Part shown: in pieces, positions 33,781-47,100 of the stretch | How positions within the stretch are numbered: position 1 is the stretch's first letter | Layout of the letters: each line of letters opens with the position of its first letter | From: Polytrichum commune | Taxonomy: Eukaryota; Streptophyta; Polytrichopsida; Polytrichales; Polytrichaceae | NCBI GenBank assembly: GCA_950295325.1 | Contig: OX485804.1 | Coordinates: 1,426,001-1,490,000 of the forward strand | Reading direction: 5' to 3' | Length of the DNA: 64,000 bases | Translations under genes and position numbers: made by a program | Notes under the pieces: generated by a model | Database searches by the model: none | What the model was told of the DNA's origin: nothing | Seen by the model: the letters and a program-made list of their open reading frames with translations, nothing else

Positions 33781-36579
33781 AGTACGCTCCATCCATCCAT
33801 CGCCGTATTAACCCCCACACTTTCCCATTTTTTTCTGAGAAGATTGCCAATGAGTTGCAGCCAACAAAACCAATTTCCTGCTTGTCAAGATCAAGGTGGC
33901 CCAAAAGTCATCGAAACTTCAAGCGAATGGTGTATAGGATTCTTAAGTCCACAAGTTGGCGAATCTGACAAAGTTGATCTAACTAAGAGGAGTTCGGCGA
34001 CCTGTCAACTAATTCATATATGTGAGTCTCCCTAGAAATTGCCACTCGAATTTGCTGGTGACAAAAATAATGTTAAATTCCACTGGGGGATGAAGTACTC
34101 TGAAACTTTCCGTAACTCGGTAGACTGGATAAGACAGTCGATGATGAAGAAGTTGTAACTTGTTTTCACGGAATGAATCTCAGCCTCCGAACGAAGTTCA
34201 CACCATCCTGAGAGGAGGAATTAGCATGTAACCGCAACAGTTTTCCAACTTCAGATGGATCAGACTTCAGTAAAACCTACCTGCCCATGACCTTGCATAT
34301 GCGAAGAATCCAGGACCTGCGAACTAGAAGAAGAAAGAATCAAGGGGTTTCGTTCGAAAAAGAATCATAAAGTGCAACAATTTTGTTCACAGATTTTCAT
34401 GCATCTGACCAGGCCCCACAAAAAACGACTCCGCAGGACTAGGGACGTCACCTGGAGCTAATTAAGTTTACAATTCGAGGACGTCGAGTCCTGGATAATG
34501 AATCCCATGACACCAAACTCATCACGACGTCACTAGACTTCCAAAAAGATCATCTCTTCAAAAGTTACAGTTCGTGACCCGACCGTCAAGTTCACCAAGA
34601 CTCACTTGCGACCAGATTTGTCTGATCAACGATTGACCTGGAAAATACATCGCAGCAACCACAACGTCACAACTGGAAAGCCCTCCTCATTCAGGTGCCA
34701 AAGGTATAATTCACCTCGTGCGTTAGAAATTGTTGATAATTTATCACCACAAAACTAGTACTCGTCCTTCGAGATCGGTCTTCATGCATGCCAGACTTTC
34801 CGGGGATCGTTAACTTCCCGTACTAATCGGCACACCTAGAATAAATAAGCTCGCACCTCAAAATTCAAAGACACAACCCAGCCTCGGGTTTATGCAAGAA
34901 TCATCAACATCGCAATTTCAATGAACCGGACATCAGCCCATGATCATGCTGCAGAGTCCTCCACCCCTTTGAATTAGCCCCCAACAATGTAGTTTTGCCT
35001 TACAGGTAATATAATCCGTCGCAGATGTGGGACTTGAATATTCAACTTCACCCCAGTCTCATGTCCGTAACATCATCAACACAATTACCATGCATTGACC
35101 GGATCCGCACAAGCTCATTAAAAAAGGGAAGCTACCTACACATCTACCTACCAACAAATCATCACCACCATCATCACCCGCTCCACTCCTGCAACCAGTG
35201 GTTTTCCATCTGGCTATCTTCGCTCATTTGTGATTCTAAAAATAGAAAATGGATTATCTCATGATTATTCAAATGATTTCCACAGAAGAAATAGCCATAG
35301 AATTCCCTTAAAATCAACAAACTACATGAAGTTGTCAATTTTTGGATGAATATTTACATATTTGTTGAGATTTGGGTATAGCCATCCCACATGTGGTTTC
35401 CATAACATTGTCTAGCTGAGTATGGAGGGTGGGTGGGACCAAGAACAAATCATATACTATTCGGTAACTATACCATGGTTATCCTCTTCTCGACAGATTT
35501 GAATCTGATAAACTTGGGCACAACATTGTCACTAAATATTATTAGAATGGAACGGCTGGCGGCGTCTAAATAATGTTATCTCGTCACCCCAATCGTTGTC
35601 GCCAAATTATGTTCCTCTCTTGAAGATTTGAAATACAAATCACTGCCTGCAACAATGTGTATCCTTGAGTCATCCATCTTGCATCGACCGATGGAGTGTC
35701 CTGGTACGCCCAACGCAACCTGCATCAGCCACTAGCAGCCATAAATTCCATGATTCAGTTAGTACCTTTCAAAATCCGGTGGAAGTATGAAGAACGTTTC
35801 CGAGCATGGGCAACCCGGCTCTTTCCTGCGGCTGCATGAAGTACGAGTGTAAGGTAGTGAAAAAGCGGGTGCAATTGAATGAAAGGTGGTGCATGTGCAA
35901 GGTTTGACGAAGGAGGTGTTGAAAGTTGAAACACTCGGGGAGGTTTGACCTCGATCGGCAGGACTCAGGCCCACACTTCGATCACGATTCACCATTGCCC
36001 AAAGTCACAGTTACAGCAACAGGAAGAACCGACTGCTAATTAAGTTACAGATTCAGTTTGAGAAATAACCGGTTGAAAAATAACAGGTTGGAGTTTCAAG
36101 ACTTCAGGAAAATTACGGATCATTTCAGAGGAATCTGTAGAATATACCTCAAATTAATAAAGAAAACCCGAAAGATGTCAACATGTAACCGGTTGGACTT
36201 GGAAACACTAGGATATCAATCGATTATGCTCAAAAATCTTCCCGAACACTGGTAAAATGTTATGACTTCTTCCCGGAAGATTCTCATATTTGGATGTATA
36301 TGATAGACGTGCCTAATTCAAACACTTTTTTCTCTACACCAACTTCTCGTAGGATATGAAACACACAATCGGCATGAGATGATTAGTAAATTCGAATCAC
36401 GCCCATAGAACTTAGAATAGTTGAGACATTCTAAGTATATTGTGCAATTTCATTGTAACATATTTCTTTTAAGTGTTCATGGAATCTTACCTGTAAGCCT
36501 TGCCATATATTGCTCAAATATAGGTGTCCAATCAAGATGAGTGACAGCCATAGAAAAGCCCATTACCTTAGAGGGATTT
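33781..36579. other. Low-repeat DNA upstream of the glycosyltransferase, unassigned
   Basis: Balanced composition and no MITE ends. Small frames such as 33769-34035 (+) and 35759-35995 (-) lack domains and splice partners. A CATCACCACCATCATC patch near 35159 encodes only a short His-rich frame. Possible promoter or far leader, unproven. Confidence 0.35.
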
Positions 36580-36800
36580 TTTTATTTTTTTTAATGGGGG
36601 CACTAAGAGCAAAGGAAACAAATAAGCACCCTTCTTTTGATGGTTGGTTCATTAAACCTAGTGAATCATGGGAAGGGAGCACTACTTGGAGGTGAACTTG
36701 AACTCATACATAGGTAATTCTTTGTAGTGAGTAGAGAAAGGGACTCCCAATTTGTAGGTTAGTCATGATCCACAACACTTAGATGCTTGAAAAATGGAAG
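36580..36800 (+). repeat. Dispersed repeat J, copy 2
   Basis: Contains GGGGGCACTAAGAGCAAAGG, TTGGTTCATTAAACC, GGAGGTGAACTTGAA, GTAGGTTAGTCATGATCC and AGATGCTTGAAAAATGGAAG, in the order seen at 58140-58400. Confidence 0.6.
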
Positions 36801-37504
36801 GCAGATTTTTGTGCACACACATGATATTGGAAAACATCATAGTGTGGGTATTTCAAGAATCTTTTTATACTCGAGTTATTAATTGAGTTGATAGCATTCC
36901 ATACCATATTGACACTAGGCCATTTTAGCTAGGTATGCAGGTTCTTGCATGGTATATACCATTATAGTTTCCTAGTAACTTGGGCAGAAAATATACAAAC
37001 AAAAAGGTGTCTAAATTTCTAGGAAATTATTGACTTGGTTTGCCCTTTTTTTTATAAGATTAGACTAATGCCCAAATGACAGAAGCTCATCTCACATGTG
37101 TTGTACTTCAATGAATTAGCTCTTAGATATTAATAGGTTTAAACATCCATTGCAAAGTTTTTGTGAGTCTTTTGTCTCGCTATTCTAACACTTCTAACCC
37201 ACAACCTATGCAACATATCTCTCACACATAACAAACCATGTCACATAAGAGTTTAGGGTAACTAATGGGAGCTTCGGAGGTGGAGATAAGGATTTAGTGT
37301 AAATCTGCCACCTTAGATGAAATAAGCAATAGCCATCCAAAAAGCATAAGAAAAATTTGGATGAATGCCTAACTTATTCTAATTGTATTTTGAAACTACC
37401 CGATTTTGATACATTACTTTCCGGGTTGCCCAACTATTTTTTATCACTATAATTAGTTATTAGGCAAAGACCTGCCCAAGCTGCTAGGAAACTACAGTAT
37501 AACC

Positions 37505-37605
37505 GAATGGTATCAAAACAAAAATACTATCAAATATTCTTACCCTACTAGTATTAAAAATAAAAATAAAAAAGCTACGGTCCAACACCGGTTTGAACTT
37601 TGGTC
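37505..37605. mobile_element. Family I MITE fragment
   Basis: The inverse of the left part of 16738-17102: CCGAATGGTATCAAAACAAA, ATACTATCAAATATTCTTAC, CCTACTAGTATTAAAAAT, then the end AGCTACGGTCCAACACCGGT. The other end was not found, so 36801-37504 stays unassigned. Confidence 0.5.
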
Positions 37606-37797
37606 CATAGATTTTTTACAAATCTGTCTTGTAGCGTGTATGGACTCTAAAAGCACCTGCTCATTATAGTTATATTTTTGCCTTTCGGCCTTTTGGGTAC
37701 CAAATGACCACATCCATTCATGGTCAAGCTAGCAAAGTGCAAAGTGAAGAGTCTAACTTTTATGAGAGCATGAAGAAGCACGTCCCAAATCCGGCCA

Positions 37798-38030
37798 AGA
37801 GGGAATTAACGCACACGAACGTTCTTCATAATCATCCATCCTAAATGCCCTCAAATAGTGTGTAGTCCGGAGGTTGCTTTTCGAAGTTGATTGGATACCG
37901 GACTTAGCTTCAATGCACTCTGCATTAGTTAGGTCCAATTTATTCTAAGATAAATCGACAACAAACTTATAGGGGTCGAGTTTTGTGTTAGATGAATGAG
38001 AGATACGTTTGTATGCGATAATTCTTTCTC
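37798..38030. mobile_element. Mutator-like MITE, family K copy 1
   Basis: About 233 bp. The left end GAGGGAATTAACGCACACGA and right end CGTTTGTATGCGATAATTCT are inverse-related. It shares AGATAAATCGACAACAAAC and a GGGTC...TTTTG patch with 62261-62504. The target duplication is not clear here. Confidence 0.65.
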
Positions 38031-38892
38031 GTCACAAAATCTAAGACTACAGTACATTCCATTAAACAAAAACCATGTCAATCTATAACAAAATTAACTT
38101 ACACACCTTGACATCTAAGTTGGAACACACTCTCACATGATGAGCTCCAAAGATGTTGAACTCAAATACTCTATACAATAGTGTACGATAAGGTGCAGGC
38201 TTGGGGTTTTGTGGTATCTATGTGAACTCGTCCATCATGGATGAAGGGGTTTAGTAAACGAGTCCCCCACAACTTGCGGATCGATTCATTCCAATTTGGT
38301 TCTACTAGATTAAAGTAACGTATTGGATTCTCTTTTTAAAGTTAGGTCATTTTTAAGTAGACATTTTTAGACTGCAAAATAGTTCATTGCTTTTTCACCT
38401 TTGTAATGGATGGGTTTCCGTAGGTGCCATGGTCCACAAGTGCCTAGTCATAAGGTGCACTTCCACTATTGAGATAAGGTATGTGGGTGTTATTCGGTTC
38501 ATTTTTCATGTTCTCCAACTTTTACTGATCAAATTTACACAACGAAGTTTGCATTGCATTACCCAACCTACGATGAAGGGTCAACAAAAATCGGATTGAA
38601 AAATAGACCTCCTTAATTTAGTGATAATTATCAAAAGTGCATGTTTGTTGATTCCTTGACTGAATACATACATTTTCCCAAAAACATTATTCACTTTTGA
38701 GTGTGAAGTAGTTAATAAAATTTAAAGACTTAGTTCAGTCTTTATTTTTAAACATGTGTCTCTATGGTGTTTGTGATTCGATCCTCACCTAACCACACAC
38801 CAATCAAAACATAGGAGTCCAATTAAGAAAAGTAACATAATAACACTCACATACTTTTAAGTACAAAAAGGAGACTCTCAATAGAGTTATTT
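38031..38892. other. Unassigned intergenic DNA
   Basis: No exon or element border recognised. The 70-codon frame at 38387-38599 has no domain signature. Confidence 0.4.
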
Positions 38893-39307
38893 GTAAAGTC
38901 TTGGTATCAAACTCCCATCAAGTTGACTAAAACGCAAGTTTGAGAGCTTAAGCATAAAGTCACCCCCAATTTTTCTCAATACATACATCACCATACTCAA
39001 CGAGTGGTATTAAGTTATTAAAAACCAGCTTTCTAGCTTGTACTACTAGAATAGGTGGACCAAGTTAGTTTGCTTAGGTCGATCCGGGATTTAAGATAGT
39101 GGGTCCCATGAAAATACTAGGCTATTTTAGATCTTAAAGTTCTCTCAAAAAATTTAAGATGCCAAGAGGAGGTCCCAAACTTTCACCCAACTTTCAAAAT
39201 GGGCTCCAAAACTTGACCAGTTAGCACGCACTGAATAGAAAGTTTTTACAAAGAAGGATCAAAACCACGGTTTCGTCCCTCTTTTGAGAGACTTTGCGGA
39301 TAACTCT
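38893..39307. mobile_element. Family G DNA element, copy 3, both ends present
   Basis: 415 bp with AGAGTTATTTGTAAAG on the left and CTTTGCGGATAACTCT on the right. AAT follows the right end and precedes the left, so a 3-bp target duplication is possible. It serves as the reference for the truncated copies. There is no open frame of note. Confidence 0.7.
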
Positions 39308-39570
39308 AATGATTTACAGAAATTGAACAAATGAGTGGATGCTTGCCAAGTCAATTGTCGAGGAGGAGGCCTATAGCCTCTTCCTGAAATGCCGCCCTCT
39401 GGGGCGGCCACGTCACCTCAATTTTTTTTGAGCGGTGACATAGATATGAGACTTGCTATTGATAGCCACATCCTAATAAACAATGTCCCTAGGAAAATGT
39501 GGTTTTCCCAAGATGAGGTGAACCTCCTCGTACAGTCACTTACAGGCTTGAAAATTTTGTCTTAAACTTA

Positions 39571-40089
39571 GGGCCGCTTCACACTATGGCCGTCCAAGTG
39601 GAGAGGCCGTGGGATTGAATGGCCAAACTTTGTTGGGAGTCCAAAGAAATGGGCTGAAAATACATAGCCAATAAAATATAGGAATTGGAGTCTACAGCCG
39701 GGCATAGTGTGAAGCCTCCAAAGGTCAAGTCCCAAGTCCAAACCCATATCATTTGTCAAGAGCATCCCACTTTATTCTCTGCCCAAAGCAGCCCCTCCAA
39801 TCTAACGGCCAAGATCTTGTCAGTTTTTGTTTTTTTTTTTTTAAGAAAAAAAAAAAATCGACGGCCTATCGACCATAGTCTGGGTTTCCATTCCTGTCCA
39901 ACCAAAATATATTCGAAGAGTCCACCGCCTTGATCAGAAAGTACTACCATGTAAACATTGTCAACAGCAACGGCCTTTGGACTGTGACCTCTGGTGTGAA
40001 GGATCGAGAGACCGAATTCTTGGTTTCTTGCAATCTGATTGGTGGAAATCGGCGACCTCTCGACCTTTGGGCATAGTGTGAAGCGGCCC
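39571..40089. mobile_element. PIF/Harbinger-like MITE, GGGCCGC group, intact copy
   Basis: 519 bp with ends GGGCCGCTTCACACTATGG and CATAGTGTGAAGCGGCCC, flanked on both sides by TTA. This is the standard PIF/Harbinger 3-bp TWA target duplication. A T run followed by an A run near 39826-39857 forms a perfect hairpin in the middle. It carries no transposase. Confidence 0.85.
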
Positions 40090-40590
40090 TTAAGTTGGGA
40101 CACAATGAGACAATTGGGAATACTAGTAGAGGCCTGTAGTTACAGTTATGTTGTAAAATCTAATAAGGCAAGTTTAAAGCATCAGATGCGGTATCAGGCA
40201 CCTTGTTTTAGTCCAGATTGTGAGCGAATAAGCCTAAGTTGGGGCGAAGGAGTGTTTATGGGGACCCAGTGATATGCTCACAAAAGTTATGACAATTGGG
40301 CCAAGGATTCGCGCCCCTTCGGTAATTTGAAGGTGGAAGCGTTTGGGAACCACTTATAGCTCGGAGGTTTCTTTTCTTAGCAAGTTCGACCCCCGGAATT
40401 AGCATCAAAGACCTACACTAGTTTGTCTAATTTTAGTATGTATTCCTCCTACTCTTAAGCCCACCACACTATTTTGTCTAAATAGTGTGGGTTAACCATT
40501 TGGAGTTACATGTTGCTGTAACTTTTTAACCAACATTATCGTTTCTTACCAACTGAGTTGTACCATGTTCTTCGGTGGGCGTACTGACTA

Positions 40591-40912
40591 TACTAAATAC
40601 GATATTTAGTGTTTGATACACTAAATACGAACGCATACACTAAATATCAATAACCCTATGAAAGTAAGTAACAATTAAATTGTAAATTTAAACACTAAAT
40701 ATCAACTATGGTAATATGTGGAAGTTATAAGTTTGAATTTAGTGTTAGTAAGGATATGAAAAAAAAAGGATATAATAAGGGAGGTGGCAGTAGGGAAGCT
40801 AGCGGCACATTTATGTCTAACACTAATTGTCAAGGAATTAAAAATTAGTGTTGAGCAAGGTATGGTGGTAACAACACTAAATATAATCAAACACTAAATA
40901 TCCTATTTAGTG
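40591..40912. mobile_element. Palindromic-end MITE, family A copy 2
   Basis: 322 bp flanked by TA, nearly identical to 27961-28280. The first base of the left end reads T instead of C. The neighbouring AATAGTGTGGGTTA motif at about 40482 recurs inverted near 41000, just outside the element, so it may have landed in a fold-back sequence. Confidence 0.85.
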
Positions 40913-41258
40913 TACTTATTTGGGTAAAAATTGTTACTCTCGATAAAGAAAAGTTTTAGCAACAAGTAACTCCAAATGGCGACCCACACTAATGAGACAA
41001 AATAGTGTGGGTTAGCTTAAGTTGGGAGGAATCAATCATAAATTCACATGGGGTAGGTTTATAATGGGATGAACATTCACAATACCTACTTAGGGAGAGG
41101 GTGCACCAGAGACAAGGAAACGTTGATTACTATTGTAAAGCCCTGGGGCTTGTTATTTACATCCAAATTGATCCCCTAAATTCACTCTATTGTGCTTGAA
41201 TTGGGATGAACCAGCAACAAACCTTTAAGGATAAGAATTTTACTATCCCCACTCAATA

Positions 41259-41637
41259 CACTAAACACCATAGTAACTATCATATGGTACGTAATGTCAC
41301 TATGGTAACTTTTTGGATGACACTTCTTATGAATAAGTGAACAAATATTGTCATGGATGATGGATGGGTTCATCCATTGGCCAAAACCCTACTTTCTCTT
41401 GTCAACAACTTGTGATGAAATATCATCATGGACGATTCAAATTTGGATGAAAAATCACTTGGTATGTGACAAAAATTGCAACACTGTAAATCTATAATCC
41501 CCAAGAAATTTTACAAGGAATGACCCCAAAAAAAAACTGTTGGGTCAACATTTAGTGTTGGTTACACTACATTGCGGTTTACGAGAAGTGTTGAGCAAGA
41601 CAATCAGAATTGGTGACATGAAATACCATATTTAGCG
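41259..41637 (+). mobile_element. Palindromic-end MITE, family B copy 2
   Basis: 379 bp flanked by TA, same orientation and interior as 872-1235. The left end is partly decayed (CACTAAACACCATAGTAACT) and the right end reads ATACCATATTTAGCG. Confidence 0.75.
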
Positions 41638-41902
41638 TAGCTGTTGTGAAACGAAGTCCCACTGTACTCCTGTAGTGCTTGACTTCGACACGAAACTTGC
41701 TACAGAGGCAAAATACTGTCCAAGTGCTCACTAAATCAACCTCCCAATGACACTTGTTATAAAATACGACTTTTGGGCTAATTCACGGATGCCCTTTTGG
41801 CCACAAAGATTCAAATTTCCACTGTTTGCTTTACAAAGGTCAACTCAAAGTAGACTAATGGGGTCCCACCTTACTTTAGCTTAGCCTAAAAGTTGGTTCT
41901 AA

Positions 41903-42369
41903 GGGCATCACCACCCATGATGGCGCCTTGAACTGATGCTCTAATGCTATTCATCAGTTTTCAGTTCAGTTCAGTTCAAGTCGCAGATTGTTCAGGTGCC
42001 CCACCCATCGCTGCAATTTCAAGGTAAATTTCTTTGGGGTAATTTTCCGACACCTGAGGAGTTTCAGTTGGTTACTTCTCAAACTCAACCATTTCATTTG
42101 TAAACTACACTAAATATGATATTTAGGGCAAAAATAGTGTCCCCATTTTTTTCTCTGGGTAAATTGATTCGCTTGTCTTATTCTCCCATCGTTGCAGTTC
42201 AAGGCAGCTTGTCCACTGCAAAACAACTAAGTTTTGCAGGACATTCACTGAAAATCGGATGCCGAGTAGTTCAATTCATCCGTTTTGCAAATGGGTGGGG
42301 CAATTCCAGACTGAACTCAACTACTCTACATCCGATTTTCAGTTCAATCTGGGATGGGTGGTGATGCTC
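41903..42369. mobile_element. PIF/Harbinger-like MITE, GGGCATCACC group
   Basis: 467 bp, flanked by TAA on both sides, with ends GGGCATCACCACCCATGAT and GGATGGGTGGTGATGCTC. Internal inverse pairs include CATCAGTTTTCAGTTCAG with its partner near 42330. A single palindromic end of the family A/B type (TACACTAAATATGATATTTA) sits inside at 42106-42127 with no partner. Confidence 0.75.
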
Positions 42370-43166
42370 TAAAAACACGGCCTTCACACCATTGACATTA
42401 TCTAGTGCCGAGCCTAGTTGGCAAATGATGTGGCATGGCTTTAAAAGTGGAGGTTTTGAGCCTCAAGCCACTGGCCCTCCCATCGGTACTTAGACATGAG
42501 GCAAGAATGCAGGACCTTTAGAAGTGTCACCTCCCGCCCTTGTGATTGGTTGCTTTTTAGTCTTAGCTATGAGGGCACAAGGAGTTTCATTTACATAAAC
42601 CAATGGTAAGATAGGTGAGTAGTAAGGCATTTGGGGATGGGACAAAAACTACCCAACATGTCATTGCTTGGTAGATAGAATCGTGAACATGTGTGAAAGC
42701 TACTCAACTAAAACCTACTCAAAAATCTCGGGAGCAAGTTCTTGTAGGTGCATTGGGATAACCAGGTGCCTCCCCTATAACCGAGGGAGCTTTACCCGGT
42801 TTTTAGGAAAGACTTTGGATATTTGGTAAAGTCAGGTGGGGAGGGGGCATAACCTCATCAGTCAGCACTTTGGAGAGAAACTCCTAATTTGGAGAAATTT
42901 GGGTCTGGAGACTAAACTCATGACTCACCCCCGAATTCTTTATTCAGTTGCATTGGGATGGAGCCACGAATTGCACATTGCAAATTTTATATTAACCAAC
43001 ACAACCAGGAATAAATTCAGTACAAGCTTCTTCTGCATTGCAACACAACCTGAAGAAAAGATGAGGAAACAGGGAGGAAAATAAATAAGTACATAGTAAA
43101 ATAAAAAAGACTTCAAGTGTAGCAAATATTACACCAGTGAATGCTTCTTTCTGTGTCAAGCAACTA
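42370..43166. other. Unassigned intergenic DNA
   Basis: No exon, RNA gene or element border recognised. The 82-codon frame at 42836-43084 has no domain. Confidence 0.4.
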
Positions 43167-43538
43167 TGCTAAATATGATATTTAGTGCCACCAATTCTAA
43201 TTATCCTGCTCCATACTAATTGTAAACCGCGGTACAGTGTCACCAACACTAAATGTTAACCCAACATTATTTGTCATTCCTAGTAAATTTTGGGGGATTC
43301 TAGATTTACAGTGCTGCAATTACTATCACTTACTAAGGGATTTTTCATCCAACTTTCAATAATCCATGACAATATTTCATCACCAGTTGCTGACAAGAGA
43401 AGGTAGGGTTTGGGCCAATGGATGATTCCATCCAATCATCCATGACAATATTTTTTCACCTATTCACAAGAAAGTGTCATCCAAAAACTTACCATAGTGA
43501 CATTAAATACCATACAACACTAAATATCATATTTAGTG
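43167..43538 (-). mobile_element. Palindromic-end MITE, family B copy 3
   Basis: 372 bp in reverse to copy 1. Both ends are self-complementary around one base: GCTAAATATGATATTTAGTG on the left, and CACTAAATAT joined to ATATTTAGTG on the right. TA precedes it, but CA follows. Confidence 0.8.
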
Positions 43539-44153
43539 CACTTCATCTTCAAGAGAGAAATTGATGGTGACTGTCATCCTATAAAAAAGCTCGAGCATGG
43601 AGTGTTCAATGCTAATAAAAAGATCCAATTGTCATGCTAAACCCTAATACTGAAGTTTCTCTTGTCAACTGTCTGAAAACAAAAGTCACAAGTGTTCTTA
43701 GAATGTCCACATATTCCTCACCCTTGTTCTCCTACGTAGCACCAGTACAGCAAAAAAAAAAGGTTCAATAGGAAAAATTTGGCCCGGTAGAATTACAGAG
43801 TGCTCGCTCGACATGTAATTACAGTAAGACATGCAGCTACTCAGATTATAGACAAACTTATAAGTTACATGGCATTTGGTCAATCGGGGCCGATGTTCTC
43901 GAAAAACAAAAGGTGCTCCAACACTTTGCTCACATTGTTCTGCACCTGCTTTCATGTGATGCAAAAATATCATGATGCATGTCGCGAAAAGAGACTGGGA
44001 ACCGAAGGCTTTGAAACAACTTGCGCATCATATAGTATGCCACCAATATATCAACTAGTCTTCCTCTTCTTCTCCTTTGTCACAGTTTTTCGATTGCCTC
44101 CGACATGCCCGCTGTACAGTTTTAGACCACTCTTAATTTGCGGATGTATAATT

Positions 44154-47100
44154 TTACAGGACCCATCCACCATGACCCACTCCGTGCTGTTGCCCGGGAC
44201 CTCCCATGTAGGCTTGCCCATGGCTGTGATGAAGATCGCGAATTTTGTCGGGTTTGCTTCCAGTGTAGCTGGGCTCGGGAGAAGCTGATTCCTTTATTTT
44301 CTCCGATAAAATTTCTTCGGTGTGTTTTGGGAGCTCTGGTTGACCGACTCCGTGTGAACTTGGAGGCAAGCTATTGACGAAATCAGCAATTCTTTTGGAT
44401 ATTTCAGCAGCAGCATCCTCCTGCGCAAGATGGTCCAAAGGAGATGCAATGTGAATCAATACCTCAAGAGAACGCTTTCAAGGTGTAATCATAATGGTGC
44501 CTGAGAAATCTAAGGGAGTTATAGTCTTGGATATGTCGATCTAAAACATTGAACACTTTTCCATCACAGCTTTGTGAGCTTCCATTATTGCTGTTTAACC
44601 ACTGGTAAGCAGATTGAGACAAACAACACCAACAGATTTACTCAACATGATTTTAATTTTTCTTGATGCTTTCATATTTATGAAAAAAATTGCCTTTTTC
44701 CATGTTTCGCATATGCCTATGTTTCCATTTTATCCTTTAACTCCATCGGACTTTTCATCAGGAGTTGGTCCCTTATGATTTTCACTTGGTATTTTATGCA
44801 AAATTGATCATTCCTTTCCATGTGTGGTGCATGCTCGGAGGCGGTGGTTTAATTTGATGAAGAGCAACATATTTTGGCTCAATGAAGGCCAAACTCACCT
44901 TAGCACCTCTCGGCATGCCAAAAATAAGTTTGACCCTCAATGCAACATAATGTTCTTCGTCCAAACCTCCACACTACCTATCTCCAAGCATGCACTGAAA
45001 ACCTACCGAACATGGAAGGTCTTGTATGCAAAACAACTCACATGGGCATACCCTATTTAAGATCCTAAATATTTCTCAAAGTTTTTGGGATGGCAAAAGG
45101 AGGTCCAAGAAGTTTCACCCAACTTTCAAAATATGCTCTGACACACGACAAGCCAATAGCTCTTAATAGAAAGTTTTCTCAAAGAAGGATTGAAACCCAC
45201 GGTTTCGTTTCTCTTTGAGAAACTTTACGCATAACTCTAGAAGTTTGTAGGATTTGAATACAACTGGGGGTTGCACAGATATAGAAAGCTGAAATGAAGA
45301 GTATGAAAAAGGGCTACAATTACAACAGTTGAGAAATGGAACCTGAGGCCATCTGCTACCGTGGTGGGAATGGAATGCCGCATTCGGTAGTTGTGCGGCT
45401 AGTTGCTTGCCCTCTTTCTGCCACCTATCTGACCACTCACTGGCCCACAAAATCTGCTTAGGAATGGCCTTCAGTTCCACATTGTTCGCCCACGCTGCAA
45501 CCTCCATACTGGAATTTGAGGCATCTAATGTTTTCACTGCTGCCATGATGCCACTGTTGCTTCGGAACAGGTACCCATACTCTTCCGCAGCTGTTGAGGA
45601 TACCGAAGAAAAGCAGCAAGACCGTAGAACCCATCTGCCAACAGCAATAGTTGAATTGATAAAAACGTACTGATAATTCAATTATCTTAGACTTGTTGTT
45701 TTACTTGTTTTCTGTTCTTGCAAACCTTACCACCACCACTCCGGAAGCACATTCTTCGTCCCTGCTTCTTAATTAGTCATCCACTTCAAAAAGCAGCAAG
45801 CCATGGCACCCATCTGCCAATAGCAATAGTTGAATGAAAAGTATCAAATGTACTGAGAATTCAATGATCTTGTTGTTGTAGTTTTCCTTGTTTCTTGTTG
45901 CAAACATGATTACCATTCCAGAAGCCAAATTTCTTCTTCCCTGCTTCTTAAGTATTCATCCACTTCAAAAAGCAGCAAGACCCTTCGTGCCAGCAGCAAG
46001 GGATGAAAAACTGCAGTGTTTTGAGAATGTTTCGTTCTTGCTTGTTCTGCTGTTCCAAGAATGATAACCAATGCCAAAGCAAATCAGAATCTCCCATGCT
46101 TTTGCATTGGTCATCGACTCCTGGCAAAGAAGAGATTCATGCAGACTACAATCTGCAATTTGGCGACCCTTACACATATATGCCAACAGCAAGAGTTCCA
46201 AAAACAAATGCAATATTTTTTAGTATGTTTCATTCTTGCTTGTTCTGCTGTCCCAAGAATGATAACCAATGCAGAAGGAGCAAATTAAACCCTCCCTTGC
46301 TCCTTCTGCATTGGTCATCCACTCCGGGCAAAGCAGCTCTGCAATTCATGCACGCTGCAAATTTGGCAAATACATGCAATCTTCAATCTGCAATTTGGTG
46401 ACCCTTGCACCAATCAGCAAGAGTTCCCAAACCAAAAACTAAAAATTAAAATAAATAAATAAAATGATAATGTTTCAAATTTGCATATACTGCTGTTCCA
46501 AGAATGATCACCAATGCAGAAGAAGATAAGACAAATCTCCCCTGCTTCTTCTACATTGGTCATCAACTCCAGGCAATGCAGATCTGCAATTTGTGCAATC
46601 TGCAATCTGGCAACCCTTACACGAATCAGCAAGAATTCAAAAGAAATTAGTATTTTTAGAAAGTTTCATTCTTGCTGTTTCTGCTGTTTCAAGAATGATC
46701 ACCATTGCAGAAGCAATACAAACCTCCCCTGCTTCTTCTGCAATGATCATCCACTCCGGTCTGCAAACCACATCTGCAATTCGTTCAATCTGAAAAACTG
46801 GCAATGAGCTGAGAGTGATGAGACATGGCAAATTGGCTCACCTGAAGGCAAAATCGGAGTGAGCTAAGGCACCTCCCAGCACCGGAACCCTAAACATCCA
46901 GAAAGGCAAGGATGCCATCTGCGGAACCGCATCTACAATAGTAATGCTACCCACTTTGTTAGGATTCCTCGAAGCCCATGCCAACCCTACCTCCGCTCCA
47001 GTATCATGCACCACGAGATGCACATGCTCCAGTTCCAAAGACACAACAATTTGATCCAAAGCTTGCTCCAAATCCCCAGGGCTGAGAGCCAATCGTTCCT

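Noticed and set aside
45611-46800. CRISPR-like or satellite array
   Set aside because: The units are diverged, lie wholly within an intron and contain its splice acceptor. This is a plant nuclear gene, so a local duplication is the simpler reading.
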